Positions 55,249 to 64,000 of a stretch of DNA of 64,000 bases are shown piece after piece. Source of the DNA: Hyaloperonospora brassicae (Eukaryota; Oomycota; Peronosporomycetes; Peronosporales; Peronosporaceae); assembly GCA_947650285.1 (NCBI GenBank), contig CANTFL010000086.1, forward strand, positions 1,612,001 to 1,676,000, written 5' to 3'. The notes beneath the pieces are model-generated. The model saw only the letters and a program-made list of their open reading frames with translations, made no database searches and was not told where the DNA came from. The translations under genes were made by a program, and so were the position numbers. Position 1 is the first letter of the stretch. Every line of letters starts with the position of its first letter.

Positions 55249-57015
55249 CTACCGGCGATACCTGTGGCGCTTGAAGTTGAAATACAGGTGCAGGATCCCG
55301 CGCTCGAACACGCTCTTGAAGCCGCGTTTGTGGGAGTATTCCCACTCGCAATTGACAATCTTGAACGCAATGTCCTGATACGGCGGTCCTGCCGAGAAGC
55401 GGATGATGCAAAACTCATCCGAGCTCGCCTTCTCCAGAACGAACCGTGGCGCCGTCTGTTTGTCAATGAGGTCGGGGTAAAAGAGGTTGAACTTGTAGCC
55501 CTGCACGACCTTGGGCGGCGGGTTGTCATGGTCGTAGTGCGTCTGATTGTACTTGTTCCACTCGTACCCCGTCTTGACGCGATTAAAGTAGCGCGGCTTG
55601 CGTGGCTGGTACTTTTCGCTCCACCGTGGGACCGCTTTCGCGTCGCTCAGTGCCACCTCTTCCGATGCACCAAGTCGCTCTTCAGCTTCGTCAAGGCCCT
55701 TCTGCGCAAACGACTGTTCCATCTCCCGTGCCGCACGCCCCGCATCGCGTCCATGTTCGTCCACGACCCCACACGTCTCGTCTTCCGCGGCCCGCGCCGC
55801 TGCTTCTTCTGCCGCGCGCTGTTCGTGTTCCTCCATGAGATCCGCTAATTTCGTCAGCATCGCTTCGTGCAGCTCTGCTAGTCGCGCTCGAGCTTGGCAC
55901 ACTGTGATCTGCTGCGCCACTTCCTCCCAAAAGTCCACATCCACACCCGTTGCGCCGTTCGACGCACTTGCAATCGTCTCACGCACGTCACGCTGCAACG
56001 TCTGCAGCTCAAGGGCACATTTGCCCCTCAACATGTCGTCAATGGTCTCCTGCACGGCGTCGTGGATCGCCCCTCGCTCCGCCCGCCTGTCGTCTCGTTG
56101 CAGCCGCCGAAGCCGATCGTCGCACACGAGCCGCATCAGCGTCCAAAACTCGGCATTCAGTCCGCCCGCGCCGCTCGCTTCGAGCTCCTTGTACGTGAGC
56201 ACATCGTCCTGGAGCTCCTCGAGCTCTTTTTTCGACAATCCCTCGACAATTGCGTCCGGTCGTCGATGTTCCACGCGAATACGGCCCATTTCCGTCCGGA
56301 ACAACGCACTGTCGTCGGCGACAGCGCTCTGCGCCGACACGAGCAGCAAATTCTTTGCCAATAAGTCCACTGGTTTCTCGCGGCGCGCGCAGATGCGCAA
56401 GTGGCTCCGCACTTTGGCCTGTTGCAAGTGGAACTGCTCTTCTTTCTGCTGCCAGTCCTCGTACTGCAGCGCGTCCTTCAGCCGCAGCTCTTCGCTCTGG
56501 AGCCGCTCGCGCTCGTCCTGTTCGGCTTCGCGGGCGTCGCGTCGCTGCCGCGCGCGGCGGATGTCGTCCACGCGCCGCCGCTGCGCGACAAGTGACTTGG
56601 CATTTGTATCGCTTATGGCGTCTGTGCCCTTTTTCGTCCATACAAACGGTCGACTCAACTGCGCGTCGCCAAATGGGTTCGTGTCGTCCGAATAGCCCAA
56701 ACTCGCGAGCAGTTTGGCCGACTTCTTGCGCGCGCGGCGCTCGAGTCGCGCGTCGCACGCGCTGTCCGGCGTGCGGCTGCGGCTGTGCGTACTGTGGCGG
56801 CGGCGCTTCTGCGACGGATCGGCGGCGGCGGGCGCGCGCGGCGGGAGCTGCTCGAGTGGGTCATGGGGTGTGGAGCTGGTGGAAGTGCGGGGGGCCGTTG
56901 CGGCGACATTCGTGCGACGTTGAGGGACGGCGGCGGTGTCGCGGGTCGGGATTGGCTGAAATGAAAATGTAGACGACTGAGGGGCGTGAGGGGGTGTTTT
57001 AAACTGTTGCGCCAT
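55249..57015 (-). CDS. CACTIN: CACTIN, spliceosome-associated protein
   Basis: 588 codons, single exon. The N terminus is disordered, Ser/Pro/Arg-rich with basic clusters (nuclear). The middle (about 150-430) is strongly charged and helical, matching the cactin central domain. The last about 120 residues are the highly conserved cactin C-terminal domain: PRYFNRVKTGYEWNKYNQTH, DHDNPPPKVVQGYKFN, FYPDLIDK, IVNCEWEYSHKRGFKS and the ending LHLYFNFKRHRYRR. Cactin is a nuclear protein linked to late spliceosome function and pre-mRNA splicing fidelity; in animals it also affects NF-kB-type signalling. It is somewhat shorter than animal orthologues, which have longer N termini. It lies 328 bp downstream of the CDK7-like gene on the same strand. 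Confidence 0.93.
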   Translation of the reverse strand: MAQQFKTPPHAPQSSTFSFQPIPTRDTAAVPQRRTNVAATAPRTSTSSTPHDPLEQLPPRAPAAADPSQKRRRHSTHSRSRTPDSACDARLERRARKKSAKLLASLGYSDDTNPFGDAQLSRPFVWTKKGTDAISDTNAKSLVAQRRRVDDIRRARQRRDAREAEQDERERLQSEELRLKDALQYEDWQQKEEQFHLQQAKVRSHLRICARREKPVDLLAKNLLLVSAQSAVADDSALFRTEMGRIRVEHRRPDAIVEGLSKKELEELQDDVLTYKELEASGAGGLNAEFWTLMRLVCDDRLRRLQRDDRRAERGAIHDAVQETIDDMLRGKCALELQTLQRDVRETIASASNGATGVDVDFWEEVAQQITVCQARARLAELHEAMLTKLADLMEEHEQRAAEEAAARAAEDETCGVVDEHGRDAGRAAREMEQSFAQKGLDEAEERLGASEEVALSDAKAVPRWSEKYQPRKPRYFNRVKTGYEWNKYNQTHYDHDNPPPKVVQGYKFNLFYPDLIDKQTAPRFVLEKASSDEFCIIRFSAGPPYQDIAFKIVNCEWEYSHKRGFKSVFERGILHLYFNFKRHRYRR

Positions 57016-57343
57016 GAGGGGAATTGTGTGTGTGTGTGTGTGTGTGTGGTGTGCGGGAAGGACACTGTCGGACTTGCGGGTCGATTCGGTCGACGGCTTG
57101 CCGTGGTCGACCTTTAAAAGCGTCGAGTCTGCATACTACTCAAGATGGCTATTCTCACCCATTGCGCTAGATATTATGATGATCGTATGATGATGATCGT
57201 AGTGAGCTCAAGAGGCCCAAACGTTACAATACACGCCATCACTTGGTGGCGGCAATGACGCACATGGCTGATATCCTCGTACTCGTTCATGATCGATCCA
57301 TCGTGTCTTCCACTTCACCCACTTGAACACCACGTGCTGCACG
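57016..57343. other. Intergenic region upstream of CACTIN with (TG)12
   Basis: 328 bp between the kinase stop and the CACTIN start. It contains a (TG)12 microsatellite at 57025-57048, ten bases upstream of the CACTIN start codon, and presumably the CACTIN promoter. No ORF of note. Confidence 0.6.
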
Positions 57344-58261
57344 TCACGTCTGCGGGGAGGCAGCTGTCGACGGCAGCTTCTCGACCGGCGTCGGTGCTGG
57401 GGAGTTGGTAAAGTACGGATGCTGCAACGCCTCGGCCGCTGTGATCCGCTCGGCCGGATTGTACTTCAGCAACTTGCTCAGCAGATCCAGCACATCCTCC
57501 GACGCTGCAGAGAATATCGACGCCAGCGGTGGCGCTACGTTCGGTGTGAACTCGACAAAGTTGGCCAGCGAGCTGACATTCGGCCACTCGTCCTCGGTCG
57601 GTGTCCCCAGTGCATGGAAGATCTTCCCGAGCTGATCGAGCTCATTGATGCCCGTAAGGTACGGCGTCCGGAGCATCAGCTCGGCGAGAATGCACCCGGC
57701 GCCCCACATGTCAACCGAGCCACTGTATTCTCGCGCTCCAAAGAGCAGCTCGGGCGGACGGTACCAGATCGTGCACACCATGGACGTCATATTGCGATTC
57801 GGACTACCAAAGACCCGTGCGAGGCCAAAGTCTCCAATTTTAATGCGTCCGTCGGGTCCAATCAGCAGGTTCTCGGGCTTGAGATCGCGATGCAGCACAT
57901 AGTGCTCGTGGCAGTAGGCGAGTCCCTGGAGCACCATCTGCATGTAGGCCTTGATGTCGGCCGCGGTCAACACGACGGCTTTGTCTTTGATGACATCGTC
58001 CAAATTGCTCGGCAAGAGCTCGTACACGACGTTCATTGTGTCGCTCGCAACAAATACATCCAACAGCTCCATCACGTTCTCGTGCTTGAGCTCGGCCTGG
58101 AGCTTCACCTCGCGCACGGCCGTGAAGTTCACGCCGTCTTTGAACTTGCCGCGCTTGAACTGCTTGATGGCGACATGTCGGCCCGTGCTTTTCTGCGTGG
58201 CAGCGTACACGATACCGAACGTACCTTCGCCCAAGACGTCGCCTCGGACGTAGCGCTCCAT
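57344..58261 (-). CDS. CDK7-like cyclin-dependent kinase (CAK/TFIIH kinase)
   Basis: 305 residues, single exon, a minimal kinase. Glycine loop GEGTFG (11-16), catalytic Lys33, cyclin-binding helix NFTAVRE (45-51, the CDK7-type replacement of PSTAIRE), HRDLKPEN (124-131) and DFG (144-146). The activation segment SPNRNMT has Ser153 and Thr159 at the two sites phosphorylated in CDK7. The C terminus reads NSPAPTPVEKLP, like the CDK7 ending. CDK7 with cyclin H and MAT1 activates cell-cycle kinases and phosphorylates the RNA polymerase II tail within TFIIH. One oddity is CTIWYRPPELL, where most CDKs have TRWYRAPELL. The start is the first Met, right before the glycine loop. It is shorter than animal CDK7 (about 346 residues) mainly at the ends. 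Confidence 0.88.
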   Translation of the reverse strand: MERYVRGDVLGEGTFGIVYAATQKSTGRHVAIKQFKRGKFKDGVNFTAVREVKLQAELKHENVMELLDVFVASDTMNVVYELLPSNLDDVIKDKAVVLTAADIKAYMQMVLQGLAYCHEHYVLHRDLKPENLLIGPDGRIKIGDFGLARVFGSPNRNMTSMVCTIWYRPPELLFGAREYSGSVDMWGAGCILAELMLRTPYLTGINELDQLGKIFHALGTPTEDEWPNVSSLANFVEFTPNVAPPLASIFSAASEDVLDLLSKLLKYNPAERITAAEALQHPYFTNSPAPTPVEKLPSTAASPQT

Positions 58262-59645
58262 GGTGGACCCAGCGAGCGGGTGGGCGCGCGTTTAGTGACG
58301 TGTCAGTAATTGGTTCGGAGCACACGGGAGAGGGGTACGGTTGAAAAGCGACGAGGAACCAAATCAGGAACGCCTAGAAAAGCGTACCGGTGATTGGGTT
58401 GTTGGGGCTGTTTGGTTGGACAATGTACAAGTTGTGCTTTTGTGCTGCCTTTTTTTCGCACGAGCTCTCGAACTGCACGGAACAGATCTGTGTTTAATAC
58501 AAAAGGACGGGACAGAAGGACACTATGGACACAGCAAAATGATCAGAATAAGGTCATCATTTTGCTGTCTTCAAAGAAATTCGTAGGCTGACGGATAGCT
58601 GTCAGTGATACCACTTGATTCGACTTCTGCTCTGACCTTCATCTGCGTATTCATCGATCTATTCGGGGCTATCGTCGATAGGTAGTCGTCACCATCAGCT
58701 CTGTCCCTCCACACTTCGTGTCCGATGTCAGATGTGACTCGCTTAGGCAGTTGATGGCCGAGTTTCTTGGTCCACGTTACAACTGATGACAGCGGCGATA
58801 TTTTTTCCATCGAAAATGCTTTCTGGAATGAGCATTGGTCGCTTGACTGCGGTCACAAACGTTTCCTGCCATTCATTACCGTGCGCATTAGCTGCAGAGT
58901 GTGTTGTCGTCGAGCTGAGATGAGAGCAAATGGAGATCGAGTGAGTGTTTTACTTTGCACGCGACTAGCAGTGAGCAGTGTTCACATCACCTCACCCAAG
59001 AACCAGCCGGTCGTATATAGCATGTGGGTTTGTGTCCATTCCGTAATCACGAATAGTAGAAGACGGACCAACAGTCATGTAGCTGCAGCATCTGTAAGCA
59101 GTTGCGTAGTGCTACTAGCGGGGTCATACCTTCGTCATCCTGTCGGGAAACGCCGAATGCCTACAAAGGGTAAGCAAACCGAATGCATAGATCGTGAGAG
59201 CGTACCTTACCTTCAGCATGTCCATTTCCAACAGTATCGACATCTTACAGCTGAAACAGAAGCCCATCAGGAGCGATACCCACTTCCGAACGAAACCAGT
59301 GAGTGAACAGGATGAAACCAGAGCGCACTGTCAGAAAAAGCCGCGATTTTCTGCTTTTCTTCTTGGCAAACCCGAAACGGTCGTTGGTTAGCACTTTGTC
59401 GTTTGATGCTCCTTACAAATGTACAGATAAATTAACGGCTACGACTGTCCACATCCGAAAAAGATCCCCCCCGCACCTCCACATACATATACATAGATAT
59501 GTATGTACGCCAACATCGCGTCCTTTGGATCCGACGACGACCTCCAGTCATTCATTTGCCAATTCGTCGACATCTCAAGAGTCGGTCGAAGAGAAAGGAA
59601 CTGTAGCAAACACCGACATCGATCCCTGATACGTTTCTGTCGAAT
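58262..59645. other. Divergent promoter region between the kinase and GH30 genes
   Basis: The two genes are transcribed away from each other. Weak ORFs (58767-59306 plus, 58810-58571 minus, 59303-59629 plus) have no recognisable domain. The last 300 bp are probably GH30 5' untranslated sequence. Confidence 0.45.
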
Positions 59646-61715
59646 ATGGAGCCCACCGTTTACGGAACAAGTTCATTGGCTTCGGACGAGCAATTGGCCA
59701 ACCAGATGGCCACGAGACGCAGCACTTCTGCCAAGTGGGTAGTCGTCGGACTGGCAGCGTGCGGTGTCTGCAGTACGTTGGCGTTCATGGGAAGTGGTAC
59801 CGGTTCACTTCCGTCCAATGTCGCAGCTGCAGTGCTTCGCTCAACGATTCAGAGCGCACCTCGTGGTGACGAGGGGGTCACAGCTTCTGAAGTGGGTACG
59901 GACGCTGTTGTGACGTGTTTCCAGAGTTCGTATGTTGACAATGTCACCCGTATGATGGAACCGATCACGGGGCTCACGTGGACGCGCAGTGGGCAGAAGA
60001 GCGCAACGTCGTTCATATCAGTGGATCTCGACGTCGAGTTCCAGGAGCTCATGGGCTTTGGTGGAGCGTTTACTGAGGCAGCGGCGCTGCAGTTTGAGCA
60101 ACTTCCGCTCGAGAAACAAGAAGAGATCTTGACGCTGTACTTCGACCAGGAGAACGGCAGTGCGTACACGTTCGGCCGCGTTCCAATGGGATCGTGCGAC
60201 TTTTCCGTCTCTTCGTACAACTTTGACGACGTGCTGAACGACGAGCAGCTGCTGCACTTTGACATGAATGTCACCCACGATCAGCACGTGTTGATTCCAC
60301 TCATCAAGCGCGCACTAGCACGACAGCCAGATATGAAGCTGTTTTTAGCGCCGTGGAGTCCTCCTGCCTGGATGAAGCAGGGTGGTGACACGTACGTGCC
60401 CAGTATGCTCGGGTCCATGACCCCTGCAGGCTTGAAGGTCGACATGCGCGCAGCTTGGGCATTGTACTTTTCAAAGTTTATCAGCGCGTACAAGGAGCAG
60501 GGAATCCCCTTTTGGGGTCTCACGCCACAGAACGAGCCTGAGTTTGCAGCACCATGGGAGGCTTGCAAGTATAACGCATCGTACCAAGCTGATTTCATTG
60601 GTGACTTCCTTGGCCCCGTATTGAGCCGTGACCACCCGGAGATTACTCTGATGGTGTTTGACCACAACCGCGACACCATTCAGCATTGGGCCGAGACGAT
60701 CTATAACCACCCCACCGCTTCAAAGTATGTGGAGGGAATAGCCTTCCATTGGTACGACGTGGAGCGCTCCATGGACGGAGTTGCTTACCACGAACACTTG
60801 ATTGACACGCACTTTGTCGACGAGAATCGTTTCATGTTGGCTACAGAGAGTTGCAACTGCCCTGGTGTTGCTCATGGCGACGAAGCGTGGTTCCGTGCGC
60901 AGCGCTATGGCCACGACATCATGATGGACTTGAACAACCACGTCGCGGGTTGGGTGGACTGGAACTTGCTGCTCGACCATACAGGTGGACCGAACCACCT
61001 GGGCAACAACTGCGACGCTCCCATCATCTTGACTAAAGATGGTAAGGACTTCATTATCCAGCCCATGTACTACTTCATCCAGCACTTTTCCAAGTACATT
61101 CCGGTTGGCTCTCGCCGCGTCAAGACCGACGTGGCAGTCCACTTTACGAAGCCCGGTGATGCACAGCTCATGTGGGCCTACCCAGCTGCACTTGCGGCGT
61201 GCGACGGCAGTTCGCGTCAAACGATTCACAGGACTGACGATGGCAAGATGCAAGTGACTGGGTCCAACTTCTGTTTGGGAATGGTCGATGACGAGAAGCA
61301 AGGCAAAGAGATCCGAATGGTGGATTGCCGGTACACGCAGCAATCGTGGACGTTCGAAGAGGAAACGGGGCGCATCCGTGTGGACGATTTCTGCTTGTCT
61401 CTCAACCACAACTCTACCATGAACGGTGGGCGGATCACTGCAGGCCTTTGCAACGATCATGTGGACCCCCGCCAGCAATGGTTTTTCAATGACGAAGACG
61501 GTACCCTGCGCTCGTGGGCATCAACGACCGACCAGTGCGTGACAGGAGGGTACTCGTTCGTGCAAGCCACTGCATTTGTGACCCCTGAGGACCAGAAGGT
61601 GCTTGTCGTGATCAATGAAAACACAGAGTCGGCGGACTTTGCGATTCAAGTTGGTGACATGACGCTGGAGACAAGTATCCCAAAGAGCGCTATTCGCACC
61701 TACATCTGGATGTAA
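59646..61715 (+). CDS. Membrane-anchored GH30 glucosylceramidase with lectin-like insert
   Basis: 689 residues, single exon. A 29-residue cytosolic start and one hydrophobic segment (about 30-49, KWVVVGLAACGVCSTLAF) suggest a type II membrane protein or uncleaved signal anchor. The GH30 catalytic barrel follows: FGGAFTEAAA (138-147), LFLAPWSPPAWMK (232-244), acid/base Glu297 in TPQNEPE and nucleophile Glu401 in ATESCN. It should cleave glucose from glucosylceramide (or a related beta-glucoside) at the surface or in the secretory/endolysosomal system. Residues about 519-630 form an insert inside the C-terminal beta-sandwich with ricin-lectin style repeats and two QxW-like motifs (QQSWTF, QQWFF), probably a carbohydrate-binding beta-trefoil. 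The beta-sandwich strand (VLVVINENTESADFAIQV) resumes afterwards. A second, similar gene follows 1.1 kb downstream. Confidence 0.9.
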   Translation: MEPTVYGTSSLASDEQLANQMATRRSTSAKWVVVGLAACGVCSTLAFMGSGTGSLPSNVAAAVLRSTIQSAPRGDEGVTASEVGTDAVVTCFQSSYVDNVTRMMEPITGLTWTRSGQKSATSFISVDLDVEFQELMGFGGAFTEAAALQFEQLPLEKQEEILTLYFDQENGSAYTFGRVPMGSCDFSVSSYNFDDVLNDEQLLHFDMNVTHDQHVLIPLIKRALARQPDMKLFLAPWSPPAWMKQGGDTYVPSMLGSMTPAGLKVDMRAAWALYFSKFISAYKEQGIPFWGLTPQNEPEFAAPWEACKYNASYQADFIGDFLGPVLSRDHPEITLMVFDHNRDTIQHWAETIYNHPTASKYVEGIAFHWYDVERSMDGVAYHEHLIDTHFVDENRFMLATESCNCPGVAHGDEAWFRAQRYGHDIMMDLNNHVAGWVDWNLLLDHTGGPNHLGNNCDAPIILTKDGKDFIIQPMYYFIQHFSKYIPVGSRRVKTDVAVHFTKPGDAQLMWAYPAALAACDGSSRQTIHRTDDGKMQVTGSNFCLGMVDDEKQGKEIRMVDCRYTQQSWTFEEETGRIRVDDFCLSLNHNSTMNGGRITAGLCNDHVDPRQQWFFNDEDGTLRSWASTTDQCVTGGYSFVQATAFVTPEDQKVLVVINENTESADFAIQVGDMTLETSIPKSAIRTYIWM

Positions 61716-62827
61716 GATACAAGTTACAACAACACTTTGGAACTGTCCAGAAGACGTTGACGATGTTCGCGAGCTGACGGTCGTATGTCTATCGCCTGGT
61801 GACTACTGTCTTAACAATCAAAGACGTCGAGCGGTAGCATTTGGATTGAGGAAGATGAAAAGACTGGACGTAGATGCGAAGGTACAAGAAGGCGAGTTCA
61901 ATGTTTAGTGGCTGAATAAAACGAGCGCAAACTTCCAGTCTACGACGACTTTGTCTTGTTGGATACAGGATCTCTTTGCTACGAAGTGACTATGGATATT
62001 GCCTTTTGATACAACAAGCCCACACTCGAACGATGATCTGACTAGTGCCTCTTCACGCGTTTGTAGCCATGTTGCTAGAATGATGAGGCACGTAGATTGA
62101 CTGAGCAGGCTTTGTCATGCGTGCATCTTCTCTTCCACTCGGTCTACATTCAGCAGCCATTTGCTCGCAATCATAGTAGGCGTCTGATTCGGATCCTTTC
62201 GCATCATTCTAATCCACACTTCGATCGCTATCGAAAAAGGTCTCAGACTTTCTTTGCTCGAACGACACGCGCCGTGTAGGTATGTAGACCATCCCGTTGT
62301 ATTGTCATCCACAGCCCCTTCCTTATACACGTTGTATACACTATGCTTTTTAGATGATACCGTAGCGTAGCCTACAACTGAGCAAGTAAAGTCTCAAACC
62401 TTTCACCGTGCAACTTTTTACCTCTGCAATTGGTTGTATTGCGTCATCAGTTGACAAACATCCGAGTTGCCTGTCGTGTTATCTCGATCATTTCGAAAGT
62501 ACCCCTTGTACAGTAGTAGCCCATCGCCAACATTTGCACGACCGGTCCGCACCTTCGGGCTCCACGCCCATTGCAAATCACATAGTTGTACGACCAGCCT
62601 TTAACTTACTTCACAATCCAGCCGTGCACAATCGATCCACCCTCTCCAATCTTCCTATATCCACCAATCATCGCCTTCACTCACCTCCACTTTTCTGCTG
62701 ACAATTAGCTCACCTACCCCCGATCCACATTACGATCTTCTCGTCGCTGTCCCTCCAGTCCTCACCCATTATTAGCCAATCACTGATCAGTTCCTGACTC
62801 GCATTGCACACGTCGGCCGCTGACCCC
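61716..62827. other. Intergenic region between tandem GH30 genes
   Basis: No gene is supported. ORFs at 62097-62279 and 62408-62701 are short and motif-free. A pyrimidine-rich stretch with CACTCACCTCCACTTTT near 62680 could be a transcription start region, but this is a guess. Confidence 0.4.
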
Positions 62828-64000
62828 ATGACGAGCGCCTCCTCGACGGCCTATGGCACGTCCTCCTTAGCGACCGACGAGCGCCTGAGCGCCCGCGCCG
62901 CCCGCCGCCGCGTCGTACTCAAGTGGACGCTCCTGTGCGTCAGCGTCTGCGGCCTCTGCGCCGTCGCCGCGCTCGTCGGCGTCTCGAGAGGCCCCACCAC
63001 CGACGCGTCCGTTGCGTCCGTCCAGTCGACGCCGTCCCCCGCAGCGGCTCCTGCGGCTCGGGACGCCGCGTCGGACCTCTCGTGTGTCCAGAGCGCGTAC
63101 GCAGACAACGCGACGGATATGATGGCGCCCGTTGTGGGGCTCAAGTGGACGCCGCACGGGCCGTCGACCGCTGCGTCGGTCGTGACAGTGGACGTGACGC
63201 GGCAGTTCCAGCGGATATTGGGCTTTGGCGGCGCGTTCACGGAGGCAGCGGCGCTGCAGTTCGACCGACTGTCGCCCGAGAAACAGGACGAGGTGCTGAC
63301 GCTCTACTTTGACCCGGAGAGAGGCAGCGCCTACACGTTTGGCCGCGTGCCCATGGGCTCGTCCGACTTTTCGCGGGCGTCGTACACCTTTGACGACGTC
63401 GTGAACGACACGGAGCTCGTGCACTTTGACGAGAGCGTGACGCACGACCAGCACGTGCTGATCCCGTTCCTTCGGCGCGCGCTCGCGCGACAGCCAGCGC
63501 TCAAGCTGTTCCTCGCGCCCTGGAGCCCCCCGGCCTGGATGAAGCGCACGACGCTCGACTTCCCAGTGCCCAGCATGCTGGACTCGGCCAAGCCCATTGG
63601 CCTGAAAGACGACGCTCGAGCGACGTGGGCGCTGTACTTTTCCAAGTTCATCACGGCGTACAAGAGACACGGCATTGCGTTCTGGGGCCTCACGCCTCAG
63701 AACGAGCCACAGGCAGAGGTGCCGTGGGAGTCGTGCATGTACACGGCCGAGTACCAGGCCGAGTTCATTGGGAACTTCCTTGGACCGACGCTGAAGCGGG
63801 ACCATCCCGGTCTGGTGCTCATGGTGTTTGACCACAATCGCGGCAGTGTCCATCAGTGGGCGACAGAGATATACAACCACCCTACTGCTGCTCAGTACGT
63901 GGATGGCATGGCGTTCCACTGGTACGACGAGCAGCGCTACATGGATGGCGTCGAGTACCACGAGCGTCTGAACGACACGCACTTTGTGGATGAAAACCGC
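62828..64000 (+). CDS. Second membrane-anchored GH30 glucosylceramidase (5' part)
   Basis: Open from ATG 62828 to the window end (391 codons, no stop), so the gene is cut by the window. It has the same layout as its neighbour: an N-terminal start with the shared YGTSSLA motif, a hydrophobic anchor (about 33-52, KWTLLCVSVCGLCAVAALVG), FGGAFTEAAA (132-141), LFLAPWSPPAWMK (227-239) and acid/base Glu293 in TPQNEPQ. The nucleophile and any lectin insert lie beyond the window. It is clearly a tandem duplicate, with higher GC than the first copy and a Pro/Ala-rich stem after the anchor (about 53-82). The minus-strand frame 63982-62867 is its shadow. Confidence 0.92.
   Translation, partial: MTSASSTAYGTSSLATDERLSARAARRRVVLKWTLLCVSVCGLCAVAALVGVSRGPTTDASVASVQSTPSPAAAPAARDAASDLSCVQSAYADNATDMMAPVVGLKWTPHGPSTAASVVTVDVTRQFQRILGFGGAFTEAAALQFDRLSPEKQDEVLTLYFDPERGSAYTFGRVPMGSSDFSRASYTFDDVVNDTELVHFDESVTHDQHVLIPFLRRALARQPALKLFLAPWSPPAWMKRTTLDFPVPSMLDSAKPIGLKDDARATWALYFSKFITAYKRHGIAFWGLTPQNEPQAEVPWESCMYTAEYQAEFIGNFLGPTLKRDHPGLVLMVFDHNRGSVHQWATEIYNHPTAAQYVDGMAFHWYDEQRYMDGVEYHERLNDTHFVDENR

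Noticed and set aside
55598..56695. 365-codon plus-strand ORF opposite CACTIN
   Set aside because: Ser/Arg-rich shadow of the conserved minus-strand gene.
57323..58309. 328-codon plus-strand ORF opposite the CDK7-like kinase
   Set aside because: Antisense shadow with no motif; the kinase on the other strand has all catalytic residues.
60720..61478. 252-codon minus-strand ORF opposite the first GH30 gene
   Set aside because: Antisense shadow; no motif.
62867..63982. 371-codon minus-strand ORF at the window end
   Set aside because: Antisense shadow of the second GH30 gene.

Overview
The window looks like part of the nuclear genome of an oomycete, probably a downy-mildew or Phytophthora-type peronosporalean. 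The evidence is compact, intron-poor eukaryotic genes (a myosin with short GT-AG introns, CACTIN, a CDK7-type kinase), membrane-anchored GH30 glucosylceramidases in tandem, a small secreted six-cysteine protein, and a repeat compartment of Ty1/copia and chromodomain-bearing Ty3/gypsy retrotransposons. Taxonomy is inferred from gene content only.

Layout. Bases 1-46760 are a gene-poor, repeat-rich compartment. (1) 1-1310 is one copy of a duplicated segment; the second copy is at 37521-37548 plus 45480-46760 and is split by a retrotransposon. (2) 2179-9721 is a decayed copia element on the minus strand (Copia-B), with a second, plus-strand copia (Copia-C, about 4965-7930) inside its integrase. 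(3) 12618-26797 is a minus-strand copia (Copia-A) split by a complete minus-strand chromovirus (Gypsy-1, 14565-22547, TSD GTCAG). (4) 29266-29728 is a solo LTR related to Gypsy-1. (5) 29871-34034 is a TIR DNA transposon with 8-bp target duplications and a second member of the same family inserted in it in reverse (31549-33862). (6) 34725-34946 encodes the small secreted cysteine-rich protein. (7) 37549-45479 is a young plus-strand chromovirus (Gypsy-2, TSD ATCGT) with essentially identical LTRs.

Bases 49842-64000 are a gene-dense block: myosin (+), CACTIN (-), a CDK7-like kinase (-), and two GH30 glucosylceramidase genes (+), the second cut by the window end.

The most unusual signal is not a gene. 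Both chromoviruses, and the solo LTR, appear to be built along their length from short, mostly perfect inverted repeats (micro-hairpins) following one another every 15-40 bp through LTRs, gag, pol and untranslated regions. In Gypsy-1 the measured stems are mostly 8-11 bp; in Gypsy-2 mostly 5-6 bp with 1-4 nt loops. I do not see this texture in the adjoining copia elements or in the host genes. Both chromoviruses also carry a long antisense reading frame starting 110-130 nt inside the 3' LTR and running back across the chromodomain end of pol, with the same layout in both families.
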